Positions 37,031 through 50,500 of a DNA stretch of 64,000 bases are shown here, piece after piece. The stretch lies in the NCBI GenBank assembly GCA_021464415.1, contig CM038467.1, forward strand, positions 22,166,011 to 22,230,010. Direction: 5' to 3'. A model generated the notes under the pieces. The model was given only the letters and a program-made list of their open reading frames with translations. It searched no databases and was not told the DNA's origin. Each line of letters begins with the position of its first letter. Within the stretch, counting starts at the first letter, position 1. The DNA is from Lonicera japonica. Its lineage: Eukaryota; Streptophyta; Magnoliopsida; Dipsacales; Caprifoliaceae. A program made the translations under genes and the position numbers.

Positions 37031-37830
37031 TGTTGAAAAAATGAACTGCGGAAACGAAATTAAAGCAAAAGGAAGAGAGTACACCAGGTTGAGTTACAAA
37101 CTACGTAGCTCTCTTTAAGACATTTCACGGCTCTGCCTTGAATTGTGCTAGCAGTTCTATTCTTGCCACACCGTCCCCAGGATGAAACAACCCAGATACT
37201 CTCTGTACGATCGATTTGCATGTTTTCGACCGTTCGACAAAAACACTTTTTAATTTGCTTGGAATCAATGAACTTTTCACCGCCGGAGGCAAAAATTTCC
37301 TTGCTGGAGGCAAAAGGGTTTTTTGAAATTTTCCAGTTTTTCGTTGTTGAAGAAGAGATAGATGATGAAGAATTTTTTTCCGTTTTATATATATTCAAGA
37401 AAAAATTAAAACGATAGGATAATAAAACATCCATTTTGATGGAAAAATTCACGAAGACGTGGAGAGAAAATTGGGAGCCATTTTGGAAGTGGTTTGACCA
37501 CTTTTGAAATTTTAAAAAAATAAATTTTGAAATAAATTTTATTTATCAAATAAAATTTTTTAAAACTATTTTGTTTAAAAAATTTATACATTGCACAAGA
37601 CAAGCCCAAAGCCTGGGTCGGTCAGTCGGCGCGCGCATGTGGTGAACCACATTCATCCAAGTCTTCACCTAATAGCACAAAATTCTAATGCCCAAAGGGC
37701 TCAAGCCCTTAAGCAAATTTCTCCGTATACAAACCCATGAAAGGTTTTTTCTTTCTCCTACGTGGGATTTGGGAAAACACCAATCTTGCATTGTCTAAGT
37801 TTTTTTTCTCAAATACACAATGCTCCAACA
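37031..37830 (-). mobile_element. Solo LTR (800 bp)
   Basis: Bounded by TGTTGAAAAA and GCTCCAACA, with a perfect 5-bp duplication ATTAT at 37026-37030 and 37831-37835. Read on the minus strand it starts TGTTGGAGCATTG. No internal region is attached, so recombination has probably left a solo LTR. The 130-aa and 92-aa open frames over it are not host genes. It lies 0.7 kb beyond the 3' end of the SVP-like gene. Confidence 0.82.
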
Positions 37831-37835
37831 ATTAT

Positions 37836-38553
37836 ACATTCTAATAATTGACTGCATATATACAAGTTTACATAGCAACATTCTCAAATTAAGATCCTAC
37901 ATCAAAACAAAGTAAATAAACATCCTAACTAATTCCATATTCTAAGGGATTACAAATCTCTTAGATACATAGAAAGAATATATCTGCATTACTCAAGTTA
38001 AGCTAAACAAATCTTAACAAAAAACACCATAATCTCAAAAGTAAAGTAAAATATTGACGCAAATTTGTGCCCTCCAATTTATTGTATTACTATCCTCACA
38101 CACCGGATTCGGCCCCTCTAAATTACGAAAAATATTTTAGAAGTAAAGTTATGCAAAGTTGCCCTTAATCTTAAATGAACGGTTTAATTAGATTAACTTC
38201 TAATTAATAGAATACTTATCAGAGGGATACACTTCATCACATACACTTCATCATGTGAACCCTCAAAGTCTGAATTGTCCAATTTAAAATTAATGGTTCA
38301 GATTGTATAACTTTACTTCTAGAATGATTTTTATCACTTTAGAAGAGCCATATACAAGATTCTCAAGATTCCTATATAAACGGTACTTGTGGGTCCGGTC
38401 TTTTAGTAATTGAATTTCATCGGAAGGTTCCATTTAGTAATAAAATTTCCTTGTTAGATTCCCGGTGTGCAAAAGGCATGTCTGCACGAGGGCGGGCCGG
38501 GGCTCTTTATTAACTTAATTATTTTATTATTATAATATGTAGATAAATTGAAC
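37836..38553. other. 3' flank of SVP-like gene 1
   Basis: It contains the presumed 3' UTR. Parts (GACGCAAATTTGTG near 38056, TCTGCACGAGGGCGGGCCGGGGCT near 38480) match 62925-63120 beyond the second SVP-like gene, in line with tandem duplication. Confidence 0.55.
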
Positions 38554-41500
38554 TCAGAACCCCAACTTGAGTGAAGTGTCGAAGATGGGATGGTCAGGAC
38601 GAGGATCAGCCGAGGTGCCGCAATAATTGATTGACTCCAATGAATTGCCTTTTTCAACCACTGATGTTTGGCTCTCGGAGATGTTCTTCACCGCCTGCAA
38701 CAAAAAAATTTAGACCAAATTGGTTTAATATTCTCCAAAATTTTATATTTTTAGTAGCTAGTTTTCAGTCGATTAAACCTTTTTATGGTATTAATTTTCA
38801 TGCCACTGTATATTTAGCTTAATTTCTTCCTTGGAATTTAAGGGTAATTGATCTTATACACCCTTAAAGTTTGCCTATTTTTTTGACTTTATTCCTTAAA
38901 GTTTCACTTTATGGACAGAATATCCATTTCTAGGACGCACATGGATATTCCATCCATAATATTGAGCGGCGTCTTACTTCTATCTAAAATTAGATGCCCC
39001 ATCCATTTTGTGGACATAATATCTAATTCTTGGACAAAATCTATGTGGCACATGGATATTTCATCCATAATATTGAGGAGACAACCAATTTTAGATAAAA
39101 ATGAGATATAAGTTCAAACTTTCATAACCAAAATAAGAAGAATGAAACTTTAAGAACCGAATATTCTGAAAAGCTTATAAACAGTTCTGAAACAAACAAA
39201 AATACAACAATAAAGAGGAGGAAAGTTGAAATAAAGAAAAACTCACTTGTGCTTGCTTTATCAATCGTGCACTCTCTTCAACCAATTCAGCTTTCTGCAT
39301 GTTTGGCAAACCTAATTAATTTCTTTAAGTATTACACACACACACACATATATATATATATCTTCAATGCAAACTCGGATAGATCTTTGACTAGGAGGGA
39401 GGGGACCATTTTATAACTTGGTTTAATTCTAGCTCTGATTTCTTACGAAAGTGTTAGCGTGCCAGATAAAAAAAAAAAGCACGATAGACTGGGTTAAGGG
39501 CCGGAAGAAAGAATAAGAGTATGTTGTGTGGCAATCAGAATATATATCATAATTCAATATGCAATAAATATTTTATTATTGATTTAATATATATATAGTT
39601 TATTTGTAATAAGGGGTATTATTGTATTTTTACCAATTTGGTGCAGGAGAAAATAATGCCACCTCGTAGGCGGAATTGCTTTAACTTAGTTTTCTCAAGT
39701 TCTGTGAGATAAAATGTCTCTATAAGATATAATCTCCTTCGAGAATTAATCTTAAACCAACACCAAAATCATTTTTTTTTCATATATCTTACCATGTCCT
39801 CTCGATCACGAGCTAAAAATAATGTTACTAGCCCATGGGTAGAACTTGTCTTTGAAAACCGGCTTGCAAAGGAGAGGTGCCCGTTCATGATGGCACACGC
39901 TATGGCGTCTCACTCTACCGACACTGGCCCAAGCATCTTCATCCAACTTTTAGGTTCCCTTTTCACAAAGGACGGTCCAAGCCATAGCTCAGCTTCGCTA
40001 TGTCCGGTCCCATATTCTAGTCATAGCTTAGCCACACTACGTCCGGTCCCATATCTGGCATGGTTCCTGCTCTGGTACCACTTGTTATGATCCCATGGGT
40101 ATAATTTGCCTTTGAAAACCGGCTTACAAAGGAAGGGTGCCCATGAGCTTTATAAACTAATCCCAAATTTATTATTGTTTTCATGTAAGATTTGGGTTCA
40201 TAATAAATAACTTTAATACGAAATTATTAAAAACAATTATGGTAAGAATAGAGTCAAAAGTTCATACCCTTCTCTCAAGAGCACCGATCTCTGTTAGAAA
40301 TTTTTCACCCTGAAATCCTTAAATGGCTTGTTTGGTTAAGCATTAGAGCGTACATAGAATAAATTAATATTCATGCATGATAATATACAATTTGGTAATA
40401 TACTAACGCGAACCTTTGTGGTTTTTACGCGGTCTAATCCTGTTTGTACAGTTTCCTCTAGTTTTTCTAATTCCTCAATACCAAGTCCCTGCAGCTCCTC
40501 TCCAGTAAGTTGCCTGTAATAACAGTAAACTCAAATTAAAGATGAGAAAAAGGAGCGTCCATATTTTCGAGGGGTTTGAATTAATGAATTTTTCGATAAT
40601 GATAATCTCTAGGATGAATAAATTTTCTGTACCTCAAGTCATGGGTTTTCTTGGCAAGTTCTTTGCTCAATATGTGATATGTGCTATTCTCATTCTGAAA
40701 TCACATCAAAACTCATAAATGGTGTCAATAGATAATTAGTAACATACTTGGTAGTAACAAATAAATAGTTTTTCCTAGATGCATATACTTTCCTATAGGT
40801 CACAAATGAGAAGTTACTGTTTGACTTGCTTTTTAAATAATTAAAATTAAAACACTTCCTTCGTTCTTAATTAAGAGTCCAATTTTTGGTGGGTGGATTG
40901 TGGCTGAGGAGATTCCAATTAGGGTGAGGGTTTCCATTAAGGTGGCGTTTGTTTTGTTTTTTGAATCTAAATACTGATTGAGAAGTCTGAATATTGAACA
41001 TGAAATGTACGTAAATGCTGAATATGAAGTCTAATTTCTTAATACGAACATGAAATTTTGTTTGCCTTGTTTGAATGTAATATCTCAATAGACATTAAAC
41101 ATATTACTATGACTATTTTATCCTCTTTTTATCTTTTAAGGTATGGCCAAAAGGTTTAGTTGAGAAAAAATATGGTACATTATATAATCATTCAGACTTC
41201 ATTAACCACATTAAGAGGTAGGAAAGCCTCTTAATAATTTATAGTCCGTTTGGATTGAAGGGGATGGATAGAAAGGAAATAGTTAATTAGGAGAGGAAGG
41301 AATGGAATAAAATAGAAAGGAATGATTTTAATTTTATTATTGTTTGGATAGTTAAGGATGGAAAAGAATGGAATGAAAATAAATCTTGTTTGAATAGAAA
41401 GAAGAAAAGAAAGGAAAGAAGTGTGATTTAATATATTATTAACAAATTAGGGTTAAATTTGGAAAAACTTAAAAAAGTCGTTAAAATCTTTTCCTTTCCC

Positions 41501-44500
41501 TCCCAATCCTCCCAATATTGGAAGGAAACAAAATAAAGGAATAAAGGGGATTGACATTCCCTCTCAATCCCTCCGTTTCCTCTCCACTCCCTCTTATAAA
41601 TTTATCCAAACGAGTAAAATGCAATCCTTCCTCCTCTTTTTCTTTCCTTTCCTTTCCATTCCCTCGATCCAAACGGACTATTAGAGGCATTTGAAGACCA
41701 TAATAAATACTTTAACTCACTTTTGACGTCTGAATTCTTGCGATTCAAAATTAAGAAGAAGTAACTCAAGTTTTATAAAAGTACGAATATATTAAAAAAA
41801 TAAAGATGTAGCGAGGAGAGGTTAATTAATTACCTGCAGCTGGAGAGACGGTTGATCTATTCTTTCATGCGTCTTCGATTGTTGATCACGCCTTTCAATT
41901 ATTCGCTTGATACTTCATTTGTAATTAAGACAAATGTAAACAATTAATCAGTCTTAAATAAATAGGCGAATAGCATACCAAAAGTTGTTATATGCAGTAA
42001 ACACAATTGATTGATCAAAAATTGTGACTTAATCATTTAATTGTTGGGTAATTCGATATATAATATAATTGACACACACATCATTTTACGTACATAACGT
42101 TATTGATGACTAACTTATTGATGATGCATTCAGAAAACTTGTAAATGACTTTGTTTAGAAGCATGAAATTCTCATATTTTTGTGTAGTTAAGCCTACTTG
42201 ACTTTGTGAGTAGTCTTCATAATTTCGGGGAAAATGATAGTGTTACCAGCTTTATTTATCGGATAATAATTAGTTAAATTGTATACGAGAAAATAAATAA
42301 AGAAAAAAGAGAGAATATAGCAGTTGTATTGTTAATTGAGTGATTACATAGAGACACCAAAATTGGGTATATATAAGACTCAAACTAAACCCTAAGATAA
42401 CAATAAAAGAAATAAAGTAAAGAAAATAAATAAATAAGGAAAGATTCCAAGTAAATTATCTATCTATGGTGTGTTTTGACCTAGACAAATAAACAAGCAT
42501 AACTAATATAAATTCCATAAATATAATATGTCCACAAATAATAAAATATTGCTTTCCAACACTCACCCTCAAGTAGAAACATGTTAACATAGCCAACTTG
42601 AAACAAATTAAAACCATAAACGGTAGCATATCGATTGAGTAGAACGCCATATCTGTTGCGCCAAACCGCTCACAACCGAGCACGACGCAACGCGGAGGGA
42701 TCTCACAAGCTCACTTGGTATACCCGACAGAAGAACCGACACAAAAAAGCACACCCACAATAGAGAAATAGGAAATAAAGTAACAATCGCACAAGACAAG
42801 GTTTTACCGTGGTGTCGGCGTAAAAGCCACTAATCCACACAGACGATAGCTTCTATTGATAATTGGAACAAAGAGATGATTACAAGCACACAATGAAAAA
42901 TCTCACTTTTTAGCTCTCAAGTCTCTCTAGGCAAAATTACAAGCATATAGCACAAATGAGCCAAAATGCACTTAATAGGCAAAATGCCTGGGACCATGAT
43001 CGATCATGGGCAACCCATGATCGATCATGGTGCCCACTGCCCAAAAAATCCAAACCACCAATTTGGTGAGCCAAAACTCACAAATCTCCACCTTGGCGAA
43101 CCATGCAGCGATCCCATCCAGCAAATTTCACACCTCACTCCCCTTGTTCCTCCATCAATACTGCTATAGCATCACACCCGACCCCGAAGAGCCTCCACCC
43201 CCGAATGGGGCCTCAACACCGAAGAATGTTAACCAAAGTCGAGCAATGCTCAAACTTGGTCGTCGGTACCACCTTCGTCAACATATCTGCAGGATTATCC
43301 TTGGTGCCAATTTTTTTCAAAATTACTTCACCACTCTCGATAATCTCCCGTATAAAATGAAACCGGACATCGATGTGCTTCGTCCGTCCGTGATGAACTT
43401 GGTTCTTGGCCAAATGAATAGCGCTCTGGCTATCACAATGTACATCGACATTTTCCTGAACCATCCCCAAATCACCTATCAAACCCCGAAGCCACAATGC
43501 TTCCTTGACCGCCTCTGTTGCTGCAATATACTCTGCTTCCGTAGTAGACAACGCCACTACACCTTGCAACATCGACCTCCAGCTAATAGGACCACCACTA
43601 AATGTAAAAACATACCCCGTGGTCGATCGTCGCTTGTCAAGATCCCCAGCATAGTCCGAATCAACATAACCGCAAATAATAGACCCCTCGGTTCTCTGGT
43701 ACACCAATCTCTTATTCTTCGTTCCTTGTAGATACCGCAAAATCCACTTAACGGCATTCCAATGCTGTTTCCCCAGATTTGCCATGAATCTACTCACAAT
43801 GCTCACTGCCTGAGCAATATCCGGTCGAGTACACACCATGGCATACATCAAGCTTCCTACCGCACTCGCATACGGAACTTGAGCCATATACTCCACCTCT
43901 TCATCTGTTTCTGGAGTCATAATTGCCGAGAGCTTGAAGTGCGGAGCCAATGGGACACTCACAGGTTTTGAGTCCTGCATCCCAAACCGGACTACCACTT
44001 TTTCTAGATATTGCCTCTGAGTGAGGCACAATCTTCCCTTATTTCTCTCCCTTACTATCTCCATTCCCAGAATCTTCTTAGCTCCACCCAAGTCCTTCAT
44101 CTCAAACTCTAGACTCAACTGAGCCTTCACCGTGTTGATATCAAACATACTCGATGAACAAATAAGCATATCATCAACATATAAGAGTAAGTAGATAAAT
44201 GAATCCCCCTTGAGTTTCTTGAAATAAACGCAATGATCAAAATCACTCCGCTTGAATTTCTGAGCAATCATGAATGTGTCAAACTTCTTGTACCATTGTC
44301 TAGGCGATTGCTTCAACCCATACAAGGACTTCTTCAGTTTACAAACACAATCCTCCTTGCCAACAACCTTGAACCCCTCCGGTTGAGATATATAAATCTC
44401 CTCCTCTAGATCCCCATGCAAGAACGCCGTCTTGACGTCGAGTTGTTCAAGCTCTAAGTCAAACTGCGATACCATAGCTAATAGCACTCTAATGGAAGTG

Positions 44501-47500
44501 TGTTTTACTACCGGAGAGAAGACTTCATTATAATCCACCCCTTCCCTCTGTGCAAATCCCTTAGCTACCAATCTTGCTTTATACCGAACATCCGAATCTA
44601 GAACCCCGTCTTTCTTGGCAAACACCCATTTGCACCCAATTGACTTTTTCCCTTTTGGCAACTTGCAAAGATCCCAGGTTTCATTCTTGTGAAGAGAATT
44701 CATCTCCTCACCCATGGCCGCCTTCCATTCATCACAATGACTATCAGCCACTGCCTCCCGATAAGAAGTCGGTTCATCACCATAAACCACCAATGCATAT
44801 GCCACACTATCTTCATAGCCAAATCGTTGCGGTGCTCGTCGAGCTCTCGGCTCCCTTCCGCTCGCCAAAGACGGTACCTCTCGTTGTTGTTGACTAGACC
44901 CCTCAATAGGAATCTCCCCATTCTCCGAATCACTATTGGAAGAATCAACCGGATTAGTCACTTCCGATTGCACCGGAATAGTCACCACCGGCGTAGTAAC
45001 TTCCGTTTGCACCACTCCACTCTTCTCACTCTCATCGAGAGCCTTTACATTTTCTCCCGTAGGCATCTTGAGCAAAGACGCCTCATCAAATGTAACATCT
45101 CTGCTAACGATCATTTTCTTGTCTTGAAGACACCATAACTTGTATCCCTTGACTCCAATTCTTGAACCCATAAAGATCGCCTTTCGGGCTCTTGGATCAA
45201 TCTTATCTTCACGGACGTGATAATAAGCAGGACACCCAAATATGTGCAATGAATCGTAACTTGCATGAGATCCTGTCCAAACCTCCATAGGAGTTTTGTA
45301 ATCGACCCCTGAAGATGGCAACACGTTCACGATGTAGCTCGCATAAGATAAGGCCTCCGCCCAATACTGTTTCCCCAAATTTGCATTTGACAGCATACAC
45401 CTCACTTTTTCAAGTAAGGTACGGTTCATCCTCTCAGCTACTCCATTTTGCTGTGGTGTACCTCTAACCGTGAAATGGCGAACAATTCCCTCATCTTGGC
45501 AATACTGCTTAAACGGATCATTAGTGTACTCTCCGCCGTTATCGGATCTAAGCACCTTGATCTTCCTGCCAAGCTGATTTTCGACCATTTTCTTCCACCT
45601 TAGAAACACCCCAAAGACCTCGTCTTTGTGCTTCATGAGATATACCCAAATTCTCCTAGAGAAATCATCTACAAATGTAACAAAGTAATGATTTCCTCCT
45701 AAGGATTTCGTCTTGGAAGGCCCCCAGACGTCCGTGTGTATGTAGTCAAGCAACCCCTTCGTGAAATGAATAGCCGTCCCAAACTTTACCCGTGTTTGCT
45801 TCCCGAGCACACAATGCTCGCAAAACTCTAGCTTGCAGCTCTTCGCACCCTTGAGCAAACCTTGCTTACATAACACCGTCATCGCCTTCTCCCCAGCATG
45901 TCCCAATCTCATATGCCATAATCTTGTCGAATCCGAACTTGTACTTGCTCCACCAGCTTCTGTAGAAACTGAAACGCTGCCCGTCACCGTACTACCTTGA
46001 AGGAAATAGAGATTACCCTCTTTCTTTCCCTTCATCAACACTAAGGCACCGGAAGTAACCTTTAGCATTCCATTCTCGAGCACAATCTTGCACCCGTTGG
46101 AATCTAAAGAACCCAAAGAAATCAAATTCTTCTTCAGATCCGGGATGTACCTAACTTCATTCAGAGTTCTGATTGCTCCGTCATGTAGCTTCAACTTGAC
46201 CGTTCCAATACCCTCCGTCTTACAAACGTGATCATTGCCCATCAAAACCGTTCCTCCATTCACCTTCGTCAAGGTATGGAAAAGGTCCTTGTTTGGACAC
46301 ATGTGGTACGAACAACCCGAGTCTAGAATCCACTCGTCCGTTGAGCTTTCCCTAGGAGTAACCACTAGCATACTCTCGAAATCATCATCCCCTGAAGTAA
46401 CAGAATTCGTGGTATCGTCCGCATTCTTCTTCTTCACTTTGTCTACCCAAGCGTTAGGACAATTTTTCTTCATATGCCCTTTCCTTTTGCACTTGTAACA
46501 TTCCATGTTATCCAAGTACTTTGTACGTGACTTGGACCGAGAGTTATTGTGCTTTGCTTGTTTCCGATCATCTGTCCTTCCCCGCGTCACTAACGCATCG
46601 GACGATGTACTACATTTCTCCCTCTGTCTCTGCTCATTACCAAGCAGTGCCGAAGAAACGTCCTCATATTTCACTGAATCTTTACCATATAACAAAGTGG
46701 TGCTTAAATGGTCATAGGATTCCGGAAGTGAATTGAGCAACAAGATAGCCTTATCCTCATCTTTCATGTATTCGTTCAAGTTTAACAAATCAGAAATCAT
46801 TTTGTTAAACTCATCGACATGCTCACTCATTGATATACCTCTAGCATATTCAAACCGGAACAGCTTCTTCTTGAGATAGAGACGGTTCTCTATACTCTTC
46901 ATCATGTACTTCTCTTCCAGTATCTTCCATATGCTAGCCGCGGATTTCTCACGCATAACGTAGTATATCACATTTTGAGCTAGATGCAACCGGATAGTGC
47001 TACAAGCCTTCAAATCATACTCTTCCCATTCAACATCTGTCATCATCGTGGGCTTAGCTGCCACACCCAACAATGCCTTATGCAACTCCTGTTGGATCAA
47101 GACATCGCGCATTTGGCATTGCCACATGCCGAAATTGACCAACTTTCCGTCGAATTTCTCTACGTCAAACTTTATCGCTGACACCTTTGAGGTCTTAGAA
47201 GTAGTCATCTTCAATCACCAAAGAACTTGACAAACCAACAACGAGACAAAGATTGAAAAATCTCACTTAGAAATTTTATCAAACACTTGGCGTGCGACAC
47301 AAATCTCACCTTTCTCGTTTTAGCCTCTGATACCAATTTGTTGCGCCAAACCGCTCACAACCGAGCACGACGCAACGCGGAGGGATCTCACAAGCTCACT
47401 TGGTATACCCGACAGAAGAACCGACACAAAAAAGCACACCCATAATAGAGAAATAGGAAATAAAGTAACAATCGCACAAGACAAGGTTTTACCGTGGTGT

Positions 47501-50500
47501 CGGCGTAAAAGCCACTAATCCACACAGACGATAGCTTCTATTGATAATTGGAACAAAGAGATGATTACAAGCACACAATGAAAAATCTCACTTTTTAGCT
47601 CTCAAGTCTCTCTAGGCAAAATTACAAGCATATAACACAAATGAGCCAAAATGCACTTAATAGGCAAAATGCCTGGGACCATGATCGATCATGGGCAACC
47701 CATGATCGATCATGGTGCCCACTGCCCAAAAAATCCAAACCACCAATTTGGTGAGCCAAAACTCACAATATCCATGTAGCCAATCACCATCGAAAGTAGT
47801 CTACACCTAAAACCACAGCCATATACAATGGCACCACACAAGATGCACTTTTAAACACCAAACAACGAGTAATTCATCGCCCATCACATGTATACTAAGT
47901 CGCTTCATGACTTTAACACAACATGCCGCTAACAATAAACGAACCTCCACTAAGGTTCTAAGAAGAGGTGTAAACACCTACCAACACATGATTGTGCCGT
48001 TATTAAAAAACAAACGAACCTCTACTAAGGTTTAAATCATAAGATGTGATAAACACCTATCAATAAAGGGTGAAACACCCATTAACAAGGAGTGATGGAA
48101 CAAATCCTATCAATATTGAGTGATGAAATCTTATCAACAAATGAGACAATGAAATACGTAAAACGAAAGGTATAGGAGACGATCAACAAATAATAGACAT
48201 ATGAGGATGCTATGAGACTCCAAGAATATTGGAAAGTTGCCAAACCAAAGGAAGATCACCAACAATTAAGTGGACGTTGAATCACAAGGTGCGGCAGGGC
48301 TCGAAATATGTAGGTACCACAACCAAAAACGACCAGTCGACTACCAAATCAAGAACATTGTTCACGAACCTGCAGCGTATTGTTCACAGAATGGCTGTTC
48401 CATCACACTGAGACACATATCAAATTCACCTCACTGTTCATGTACACTGTTTCACTGCACTTAATGCAATGATCACTTAAGTAGAAAACTGAGATGGGAG
48501 TGATACAAAAAGAAAAATCCTAATTACCATAGACTCCCAAAAGAGAGAATATGAAAGTTGTATTGATAACTGGGTGATTACATAAACTCCCAAATTGGGT
48601 ACATAGAGGATTTAAACTAAACCCTAATTAAAGATAACAATAAAGGAAAGAAAAGTAAAGAAAATAACTAAATAACTAATTAAGGAATGACTCCATAAAT
48701 AAAATATCTATCTATGGTATGGTTTGATTGAGACAAATAAATAATACTATAACTAATATGAATTCCAAATATAATATACTCCCATAAATAATAAAATATT
48801 GCTTTCCAACATATATAATACAAGGTGTATTAATAAATGTATATTATGAGAATGTACAATCTACCAATCACCCGTTATGATCATCTGGTAAATGAAACCA
48901 GTAAACACATCATTGATCAAATTTCAGTATCCACTTTTGATCTAACAAAAATGCGACACGTATACCTAGCTTACATTATCTATACAAGAACGAGCATAAT
49001 AACTATTATGATACCGCCAAGTTCCTTTATCAATTACTATTAACCAATAATAGAACCCCTAAAAATCTCAAGCATGCAATTTCGGGAGAATTGAGTGACA
49101 AATTCAAGAGATTAAGAAGGAATTGACAACACGTATAGTATGAAATAAAAGAGTAAAATTACCATAACAACAAAAAAAAATTATAATTCCTCTAGCAAAA
49201 ACTCAAGCAATTGAATGACAATTAGAGAAAAAAAAAAAGGAAAGCAAAAATAAGTACAAAGGCTAATTTTTGTCACTATGAAAATTATTAATGATAGTTA
49301 TTTTAAACTAATACCAGTCAAAATATTTAATTATTTCAAAGCAAAATTATAAGGAATTGACTATATATCTTACATAACATGCAAATTATGAAATAAATTT
49401 GTAAAACCCAAAGGCTTAATTGTCCTTAATTTTGAAATTTATCATCCATCGTGGGAGAACCTTTTACTTAGAGCATCCACAAGAACTTAATGAAAAACAT
49501 ACCACACAATTGTGTAACTCATTTATTTTAATCTCGTGGTGTGTTTTGAAGTTTAATTTTTTGAAAATGTATATGCACTAATATCACAACCAATGTCTAA
49601 AACAATTTTTTTTTATAGTAAGTTTTGACATGCGGATTATGTTTTGAAGAAAAATTGAAAGTGGATTCTTATTTGGTACATCCAAAAGAAACCATGAACT
49701 CTTAACAGGGGAATATAAGGACTACATACCCAAGTCCCTTGACCTAGTGTTATAAGGTTATTATTAGGATAATTTTGGAATTTATTGAGTTTGTTCCCCA
49801 AGTCAATTCTCGGGACTGTCAAAATAATGTTTGGATAGCGGATGCCACAAATAACAAACAAGAATTAATTAATGAATGCAAAAATCTGTCTAGACATCTC
49901 GTGAGTAAGAAAAAAATAAAAACCTACATAAGATGCAGTTGTACTCAAAATACATGCACTAGAAAGACGTTATTCAACATGCATGTAATATTGACATCTA
50001 GAAAGCCGGTAAGTTGCTTGCTTTTGACTTTTACATAGATCCTAGTTTTCTGGACAATTTCCGCACAAAATAAGAACTCTCCCTTCCAAGTTAAAATATC
50101 ATCTTTGAAAGTCAAACTCACTCCCTTTTAATTCCAAGTTAATTAAAAAGTACCCTCTTTGAAGAATAATTCTAGAAAAGAACAGATTCAGAATTTTCTA
50201 AAAGACTAGGTTGATGTAGATGTATTTAATTAAGATAGATTGACTTGAACTGAAAAATTTATATATTATATCACTTGGGGAAAAAATGAGTTGGACTGCA
50301 GTCCTGATGGGCCCAAAGTTGAATCTGCCCTTGATTATGGGTGATATATATATTTATATATACTAAATGTGGATCAATTATTTTGAGAAAGTAAATAAAT
50401 TAATTTATTGATAAAACTTTGTAAAGATAATTTTTATAATTAGTAAACTATCTCTATCAAATTTTATTAAAAAAAATTTAACAAAAAAGTCAGTAACAAA

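Larger units (their letters stand above)
42654..47767 (-). mobile_element. Young full-length Copia element B (Tork/Tnt1-like)
   Basis: Two 429-bp LTRs (42654-43082 and 47339-47767) differ at only 2 positions. The exact 5-bp duplication ATATC lies at 42649-42653 and 47768-47772. On the minus strand the primer site TGGTATCAGAGG lies just inside the 5' LTR at 47339. The polypurine tract CAAGGTGGAGATT lies just before the 3' LTR. One uninterrupted 1333-aa polyprotein fills the inside. It sits in intron 1 of the SVP-like gene in the same transcriptional direction. The low LTR divergence implies recent insertion, so it may be autonomous. Confidence 0.98.

Noticed and set aside
37060..37452. 130-aa minus-strand frame
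   Set aside because: It lies wholly inside a solo LTR bounded by an ATTAT duplication.
43027..43731. 234-aa plus-strand frame and other plus frames at 43-47 kb
   Set aside because: They are antisense shadows of the intact Copia polyprotein and its LTR.
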